The notes beneath the pieces are model-generated. The model searched no databases, was not told the DNA's origin, and worked only from the letters and a program-made list of their open reading frames with translations. 33,021 bases of DNA from Reticulitermes lucifugus (lineage: Eukaryota > Arthropoda > Insecta > Blattodea > Rhinotermitidae), in the NCBI GenBank assembly GCA_026260175.1, contig JAKCWW010000067.1, positions 15,536-48,556 on the forward strand, written 5' to 3'. Both the position numbers and the translations under genes were made by a program. Within the stretch, counting starts at the first letter, position 1. Each line of letters starts with the position of its first letter. Positions 20,846 to 29,800 of this stretch are shown here, in pieces.

Positions 20846-23800
20846 CTATGAAGATACAGAAACAAGTTAGGCTGAAACTTTCTCTAAACCTCACCATGAT
20901 ACAGACCTAAATATACAGCGAAAATCATTTAAGACAACAGATGTTTTCTCACATTCAACATTAGAATAATCTAGCATAAAATTTTTCCCACATGAATTGC
21001 TCTTTTAATACACTTTCTGTTTAAAAATATTTCCCACTTAAAAGCATGAAAAGTTCATGATGCAACAAAATCTCNNNNNTACTTTATACACAGTGATGAA
21101 AGTTAATCAATAAGGCTGTTTTTGCACATCAATTTCATACAGCATGACAGATGTGGATTACTTGTTATGTGTGCCCCCTGTCATATCGGTCAATCAGTGG
21201 ATCATGTTTGTGAAGCCTGTTAGTGTTTGAGAGCGGTTATTGTTACAAGGCTAACAATGGATCACAGTGATAATATAAGCCTCAGTCAACCATTTTTGTG
21301 CTAGTGCTATCAACTAGTACAGGTCCAAAACAATGTTACTGCATTTTACAAAACATAAAACCTGACACGCCCTCATGGCACATGGGCAACCTGCAAAGTG
21401 CCTGTGTTTAACGCAGCCTGTTATGACTGTTTTACCTAATTTCAGTAACCTGAAGTATTCTCTTTGCAAAATCACATTGCGTATGTGTACAGCTGTCATC
21501 CCATGAAGGCCTTAATTACGGAAAAAATGATCATCACGTGAACATCAAGAACCAGCATAAAATGTACACTGTTGTCAATTCAGGATAAGTGTGATAAGGC
21601 AAATGTATGCTACTTAAAATGTTCCTCATACAAAAAATCACTGAAGACCTTGGCATTTCTGCGTCAACTTTAATACAGTTATACCAAACTGAGATACAAC
21701 ATACAAGTGGTCTTTAAATGAACAAGAGCCACAAAACCATGAAAACAGAAAAACATAAGATGGCAGAATCAGTACTTATGGAACAGTTCTGGCAATAACA
21801 GCTTTTCATCTACCACCTGATGGTACAATTTCAAAACAGAAAGCAAATGCAGAAGATGATGAAGCCAATGCTGATGACTTCAGACCACTCCTTGCGTGCC
21901 ATAACGCCACGCAACTACAGTCATCTTCCACAGGGCACCTCTAATGTCCCAGAGCACATGAATGTGTAAAAATCACTGAAGAAGGTCAGGTATCAAATGT
22001 GGTTTAATGGTGAAGATTATACATTTAATGTATAATTGTTACTGAATAATATTGCAGTAACATGAATGTCAGTTTCAATACAGAATTACAAAATGGCAAC
22101 ATTTTTACACTCACTCTTCTAAGAAATTTTCCTGCACAACAAGCCTGATTGTTTGAGTTTTAACAAAATCATTTTAAGAACATCTGATTGTATTCCCCTT
22201 AACATGTCAGATTATGCCTGGAGTCAGAACAGTTGTCAGAATATGGGCTGCTTGCTGACAGTCTCCAACTTATACATACTTTCTTTCGCTGCAGTACAAT
22301 TAACCAATATGCAAATGTGAGATCTGATATTCTAATAGTGCTGACAGACCCTCTTCTGGAATGTGATACCATGCAGGGGTACAGGAGGTCCCCCTTATCT
22401 AATTGTCTGACAACCATCTGCTGTACATACAGGAAATTTTCTTTTTTTACAAATTATATGCAAAATTTTCCTGCAATTCTGAGCATCGTATCTGTAGATC
22501 ACATATTTACCAACAGAAAATGGTTTCAATCCATTTCCCCATGTATGTATTTTACACAAGATAGGCAATATACATATAATGTAACACTGTGGTACATTGC
22601 ATAACCACTGTTGCCATGGAAATGCAACAATGAGTTCCCTTCGTATTGCTGAGCCACACATGCTGCACTAAACATGCATAATACTGAAACTGTTGCCATG
22701 GAAATGCAACAGCAAGTTCTTTTCACGTTGCTGTTGAGCTACAAACTGTACATATGTCACTGTCAACAACACAAGATGTACAAAGTCATCATGTAAAGTA
22801 CTCAAAATTTTTAGCCAATTTTTACCAAATTTGGACATTATTGACAGACTTTAATGAAAGCCTCCAATATAAAGTTTAATGCAAATCTGTTTGCTGGAAG
22901 CTGAGTTGATACATGCAGACAGACAGGCAGACAGACATGCCAAAGCTAATAGGGGCCTTTCACCACTATGCAAAGGCGCCTACAGAGGGTCACGAATAAT
23001 ATTTATTTGTAACAGTACTGTACACACCACCTCAGTCCTCAATAATCTACATTGAAATTATTTCTTATATGCAGAAATTCCCTGCTTAAAGGGTAATCAC
23101 TTGAAATGGTGTTTCCTTTGGTCCCAGTTAACCCATGACATCGAGGACCACCTCTGTACAAACTTTTCAAAAGAAAATGCAGAGTCTGTATCACAGCAGG
23201 CTACTCTAAAATGCAGACAGCAGGCTCCTCCAAAATGTTTGTATGTATCTGCAAAATTACTCGTCATCACATTCTGAAAGGCAATAACCTTCATACCATG
23301 AAATGCATTTACTACCATCCCAATGTTGCGTATTTATGTTATAAGAGATAAAATGTAATTATTACAATATAGCGGGAAAGTGTGATAGCTCTGTCAGCAT
23401 AGTTTTGGTGTGTCCAGTCAAATGCTGGGCAAGTAGCCCAAATTGAGCCACAGCCACTTCCTTCTATACCTTTCCAGTTCCTTAATCACATAACATCCTA
23501 CCATTCCACACTAAACTGTCTGAGCTACACTGTCATTACATAAACTCTCAATCAATCAATCAATCAACCAACCAATCAACAGAGTGTACAAAGCCAGAAA
23601 GAAAGAAAAAAAACTGCAAGAAAAAAAGGAAAAGTCTGAGAGAGGAAGAAAACAAGATACAAATGTTTCATGTGAAAGGGTCTCCAATGGCAAGCTGAGT
23701 GACAACACAATTACATAGAATGTACCTGACAAGGGAATGGGCGTTCATCAGTGTGTGTATTGATGTGCGCCTGCAGATTGTTGCGCTGCACAAAGCTCTT

Positions 23801-26800
23801 GCCACACAGAGCACAACTGTATGGCCGCTCCCCTGTATGAACGCGCATATGATTCCGCAAAGTACCACGATCCGCAAAACAGGCATGGCAGTGTTCGCAC
23901 ATGTAGGGTTTCTCCTGCATAAAAGACAGTGTTCACTTTACCATATCATTCCATACCTAAGCATACCAGTCAATCACAGACCAACTTACCCCACCTCTAG
24001 ATACACTCTGTATTACTGGAAATACACCAAATGGGCCTACATATTGGATAGAATGCATTTCATTGCATGAGTTCTGGAGTGATGTAATTATCATCATATT
24101 CCATCATATCTGTTCCATTTTGAACAGCAAATTGTACTGCTGGATTTCCTATGAAGAGTTGAATACTTGGTTGACGATCTTTTTCACAAAACCCGTCTAC
24201 ACTAGGGCCCGGACCAGAGTCTGAAATGTTGTTCTCATCATCACTCTCCTCACTACTCGATATTTCTGGAACATAATCTGCGCCTGAATCACTGTCATTC
24301 ACAAGTTCCACATCAATAGAAGCCACTATATCTGCTTCAGTTCTAAGCACTTTTCGTTTCCTAGCAGCCATATTGCACTATGTATAAATAAACTCACAAC
24401 CAACTTCACAGAAAGGGAACACACTACTGACTGCAGCCTCACAAATCACTTGCTCAACTCGAGACTAAACATAAATGTTGTGACATATTTATGATATTTT
24501 TTTACCCTAATGTACGTGACCAAATGCATATATTTTTTCTAGTTACATCAGCTAGGGATTAATAAAGATGTAAAATATGTTTCCTGACAGAAATTATTGT
24601 GTGCGTGGTCTATTGAAGGCAAGAAAGCAGAGTAAACTTTAGATCGACTAAAGTCGATGCTGGCAAATTAAAACGCAAATACTTAAATCGACCATGGTCG
24701 ACTATGGCAGTGAAAGTGTTAAAGACATGAATGTGTGAGAGTACAGACTGAATTCAAATGACCTAGTGTAGAATCTAATAGCTCTTGTGAACATGTTACA
24801 TATTATGATTGCTGCCTTCTGGGACGTGTAACCATGTATTGTGGTTCACATGTATCAATGTTGCAAAGGAACTTGCCAAGGAAACATCAGACAATATCTA
24901 CCATGCTACAGGGTGTCACATCCCTGAAGACAGTACTTGCAAAAGTATACAGTACATACCTTGGTGTGGGTACGAAGGTGTCGCTTCAGGGCTGGATTCT
25001 GTGCAAACTTGCAACCACAGAAAGAGCAAATAAATGGCTTCACACCTGTGTGAGTTCGAAGATGGGACACAAGGGCACCATGCTCTGTAAAGAGGGTACC
25101 ACACTCCTTGCATTTGAAGTTCTTTTCACCTGTATGTAATCGCATGTGTACCTTCAGCATGTAGTTGTTGCGGAAACAGCGCCCACAAGCTATGCACTGA
25201 TAAGGCTTCTCACCTGTAACCAAACGAGATATGAGGGTCTCACAACAGCAAGGACTAAGATTATGGGCTTCTGGGATGTGACACCATGTATCTTGGTACA
25301 GAGGTAAGAACATTTTGGAGAAACTTCCTGCCTCATACTTCATGATAAAACACTGAGGCAGCAGTTTCGTCTGAAATACTGGTTATTAACTATCAAACTA
25401 CATCCCAGACACTATAATCTGAAACTAAATGGTGAGCAAAACTACACAGCCTTCACGAAGAATGGTTGTTTTAATTATTTTTTGAACAACCATTCAGTAC
25501 AATACTAGTATGCTTATATACATAAATGCTGAGAGTTTAGTCTTACAGCACCAGCTGTGGAGATGGCATCCCACATTGCAGAACAGTGTATGTGTTTACT
25601 CTAAAGACATTCTTTAAATGTGAGTGTCAGAAGTGCACAGATGTTACTGACATTTTAATGCTCATAATGCCTTCAAGCAAATTAGTACTCAATATGGTTT
25701 AAAAATGTGATAAAACTAGTTCTGTGTTACATAATCTCAGAAGCGATGTAGGACTTACATGAACAGCAAGAACTGATGAAACTGTGCAATATGTGCAGAC
25801 AGCAGTCTAAGCAAAGTGACTTTTCTCATATAACCCTTATTATGCAATTCCTTGAAGGATGATCATGGATATTAATAGGGTATTAGTTATGTGTTTGCAC
25901 CTGCATGACACTTCCACATTTAAAAAACGTTTTCACGGTAACCACCCTTAATTCTGCAGTGTAGAATGACATCTTCACAACTAATGCTGTCAACCTAAAT
26001 TCCTAGAATCACTTTACACAAGCACACCGACATCAGATTAAATGGCTCCAAGAAGAGAAAGAGAACATTTAATATTAAAATGGTCCACACCATCATGAAG
26101 ACCGTGTATTTACCGCATAAATTACAAGTAGCTACTACGTTCAGCAACATACCTGATTTACTTTTAACAAATTTTTGGTGTAATGACTGGCCAGAGATGA
26201 TAAAGCTTTGCAGCCAGGCATGTGAAATTTGGAACTGTGGGAGATTACATATTACCTATGAAGGTTCTTCTTCTTCTGGCCACCACAGATTAGACATGCT
26301 CTGGGAATCTGCTAATGTGTAACTAGTTCAAGTAGGTTTACCATTGCTCTTGGTAAAAAGATATTTTCCCATTAAATTAACTCATAACTCACATTATTTG
26401 CTCTCTTTTCTCATGCAGTAATTGTACCTGTATGTATTTTCATGTGCTCCTTGATGTAACTCTTCTGAGCAAAAGTTTTGTTGCATTTGACACAGGCAAA
26501 GCGAGTCTCCTTTGAACAGTCCACACTAACCTCTTCACACCTGCACAACACACAGTCCAGTGCAGACATCATACATACTAAAATACCAGCCATTAAGAAT
26601 CCTACCAACTTGCAACCCTCAGAAAACAAACATTTCAGAAACTGAAGCTTAGGTGAAAGACTGGGGAGGTGCCTAATGAATCAACATAAACAGCTTCTCC
26701 CAGTCACTGGATAACCTATGTCACATTACTACCTCCATATATACACCTAGCATCAAATTTTGTCAGCATATGACAACAGAAAATGCACAACAAAAATTGT

Positions 26801-29800
26801 GGGAATAGCCATGAAAACCTAAAACTAAGACAAATATACATCAAAATTAACACCATCAAACCAAACTCAAACCAAAACACTGATTTGGAAGAAAAATGAC
26901 TGAGTAGGTGCCTCCCCAAAATTTCACCTAAGGATGGGAAAGAAAGAGTTTCTGATATGTGGTGTTGTGTCTTGAATACACAATGAAGCCGAGATCCAAA
27001 CAGGCACCTTTCAAAGGTAAGTCACAAGCATTACAACATGATTCACCATTCTCAGTCCCAATAGTGAATTTCCGTGATGAGGGTTAAAAATCTGGTTCCA
27101 TAACAGCAACATCTTTAAAACCGTGTGGACCACAAACTATCATAAAATATGAACTTCAGTATTCATAATTACAAAACTCCTTCTATCCTGCCAGTACCTG
27201 TAAACATAACGAATGACAGATACAAGTGACAAACGTAAGCAACCCCTACAATAAAAATAAGAATATAATATTCGGATATGTTTTAACACGCATACAAGAA
27301 ACTAACTTCCATACATCAGGCACATCTGAGAGGGAAAGGTTCAGCTGAACCTAATTAACTATAAATCATTCCACTTACATAATTGGATCTTGCAACTCCA
27401 GTCTGGCCACATGTGGAGGCTCATTTTCATCAACATGCACACTGCCATTCGTGTCAACTTCAGTATGTTCAGATTCACTATTTACCAGTTCTGCTACCAC
27501 AAATGTCTGTCCTTCTTCCTCCTCAGATTTATTTGACAAACAATCTTCTGTTTCTGGCATGGTGGATATTTCCTCTAAGTCAAACCCTGCAAGACCATCA
27601 CTCTCATCCTCATAACCAGAATCAATAACAAATTTCTGTGACTGCTCTTTGTCAACAATGCCACCTTTCTCACTATTGTTTTTAACATCCATCTGCTTCA
27701 TTCCCATGGCTGCAAATTTTGTGACTGAGATGGTACCAACACCTGACATATTCAGAAGGATGTGTGACACTTCATTGTTATCACTGCTGGGTAACTGATC
27801 ATTGGGCTCTCTGTCCTGATCATTATCGCATATCCTCACAATATTCCTTCCCTTCTTTATAGCCACTATGTCAAGCTTCCCACTAGAATTTGGAGGTTGC
27901 TTTTGGTAACTCAATATCTTGGTTGTACAAGGTGGCTCTACTCCAGTTTTATCACCCACTTCGGTCTGTAACTTATGGTCCTTGTTCTGTTTACTGTTAA
28001 TGGCTGTTTCTGTTATCTGGGCATGTTTAATAGCAGAGACAGAGTTTGTTGTGGACTGTTCTACTGATTCTGCTGAAACACTAGGGAAAACCTGAGTGCT
28101 GTTACTTGAAATGGACTTCAGTGCTTGAGCTGTACTCACAATCTCCACAGCAGTGGCACTTGCTGACGTTGATTCATCCCCTGCCTCTGACGCATTGTGC
28201 TGAATATAAACACAAGAATATGAATTTCAGGCTAAACATATTAACACACTGAACCTTTCCTTAGAAAAATTACCATAATTTTAACCCTTTTCATATTTCT
28301 CTGGCTAATTTAGAACAAAAAGGAGCCAAACAACATACATGTACATGTCTAACTTAACCTGGCCAATGAGGTACATATACAAGGCATATTCGGAAAGTAA
28401 GTACCGTTAGGCTATTAAAAAAAACTAAAATTTATTTTCAAAATCTGTTATTTTTATCAGATTCGCCATACCTTAAACTACTTTTCTACATAGTTTCCAC
28501 CATTATTAAGGCTTTTATCATAACGGGGCACCAGTTTCTGTAACCCCTAGCGTAGAACGTGGCCGCCACTGACCACAGACGGCCGGCCGCTCCGCGGCTC
28601 CTCATGCACGTTATCATGACATTCGTTGAACTTTCTAATCCATTTCCTCACCCTTCCATCACTCATGGCATTTTCACCGTATACTTCATATATCTGACGA
28701 TGAATATCAGCCAGTTTTACATTTCTTTCATTCAAAAAATGGATAACAGACCTATTTTACAGTCGGCGGGGCGCTCGATCATCTTGAACATTTTAAACGC
28801 ACAGAACAATACGTAAACACTATCTGCTTTTCTCGTATTGGCGTCTGTGGCTTGCCAATGAATGAGGGAAGACAGCGCACATGCGCGAAATCACGACCTC
28901 AGCGCTGCAGCGGAAATATTCGCAAACGGTACTTACTTTCCGAATACGCTTCGTATGTCCAAATTATAGGAAGGGTGAAAAATCCTCAATATTTCACTGT
29001 GGCTGAATGCACTGGAGTCTTCTCAGGAGACCATCCTTCACAGTATGGAATTAATTTCTACACTGAAAAGGCCAACTGCTTCTGCATACTTCACTGCATA
29101 TTGTTGTCAAACTTTTGCTACAGGGATATTCAGTACTAATTACATATTCAGAATGTATATTTACCAATGCACTCAGTAAATTTTCTGTAACAATGACAGT
29201 ATATATTAATATTCATAATACATTACTACCAATTACAGCAAACAAAACTCTTTTTTGGGCTGTAACTGAATTTATTAAGTCATTTTTATGGGCATATTCT
29301 TGGGTAAACATTATTTAAGCTCACTATCAGCTATTACAAGTTCCCTCTCCACATTCACACAAGACAGCTAAGCCCCTACAAGAATTCTACAACCCTGGCT
29401 CATCAACACTCTGCTTATTGTCTAATTCAAAGAGACATCAACATAAAAACATTTCTTCAGAACCAATAACATCAGACACAACATCTAACATGCCAATATG
29501 ATGTTTTAAATCAGGCAAATAATGAAGTCCACATAAACTGTCACAGTAACAGTAACACAATTCATAATTTGCACCTACACAAGGTGTAAGTTAGAAACCT
29601 GTCAGCACAGTACAATGAAAGTTAGAGCAGGCTGATCACAGATGGATGATAACTAATTTCATATACATACATACATACATATATGGTTCTATTTAAAAAT
29701 TTTCAAAGGTATATGGAATTCCACATGGGACAAGGAGAGTACTACAGGAGCAGTCCATCATATTATGATAAAACACCTTGTATGTACTTACTTTATTACA

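Larger units (their letters stand above)
20846..23725 (-). other. Gene 1 intron between exons 7 and 8
   Basis: GT at 23725-23724 and AG at 20847-20846. It contains the assembly gap, an 82-bp direct duplication and a copy of the GCGCCTA family. No alternative zinc-finger exon was found. Confidence 0.8.

Noticed and set aside
23699..24070. 123-codon plus-strand frame, and plus frames at 24809-25139
   Set aside because: Antisense shadows of gene 1 exons 6 and 7, where the zinc-finger reading on the minus strand is clear.
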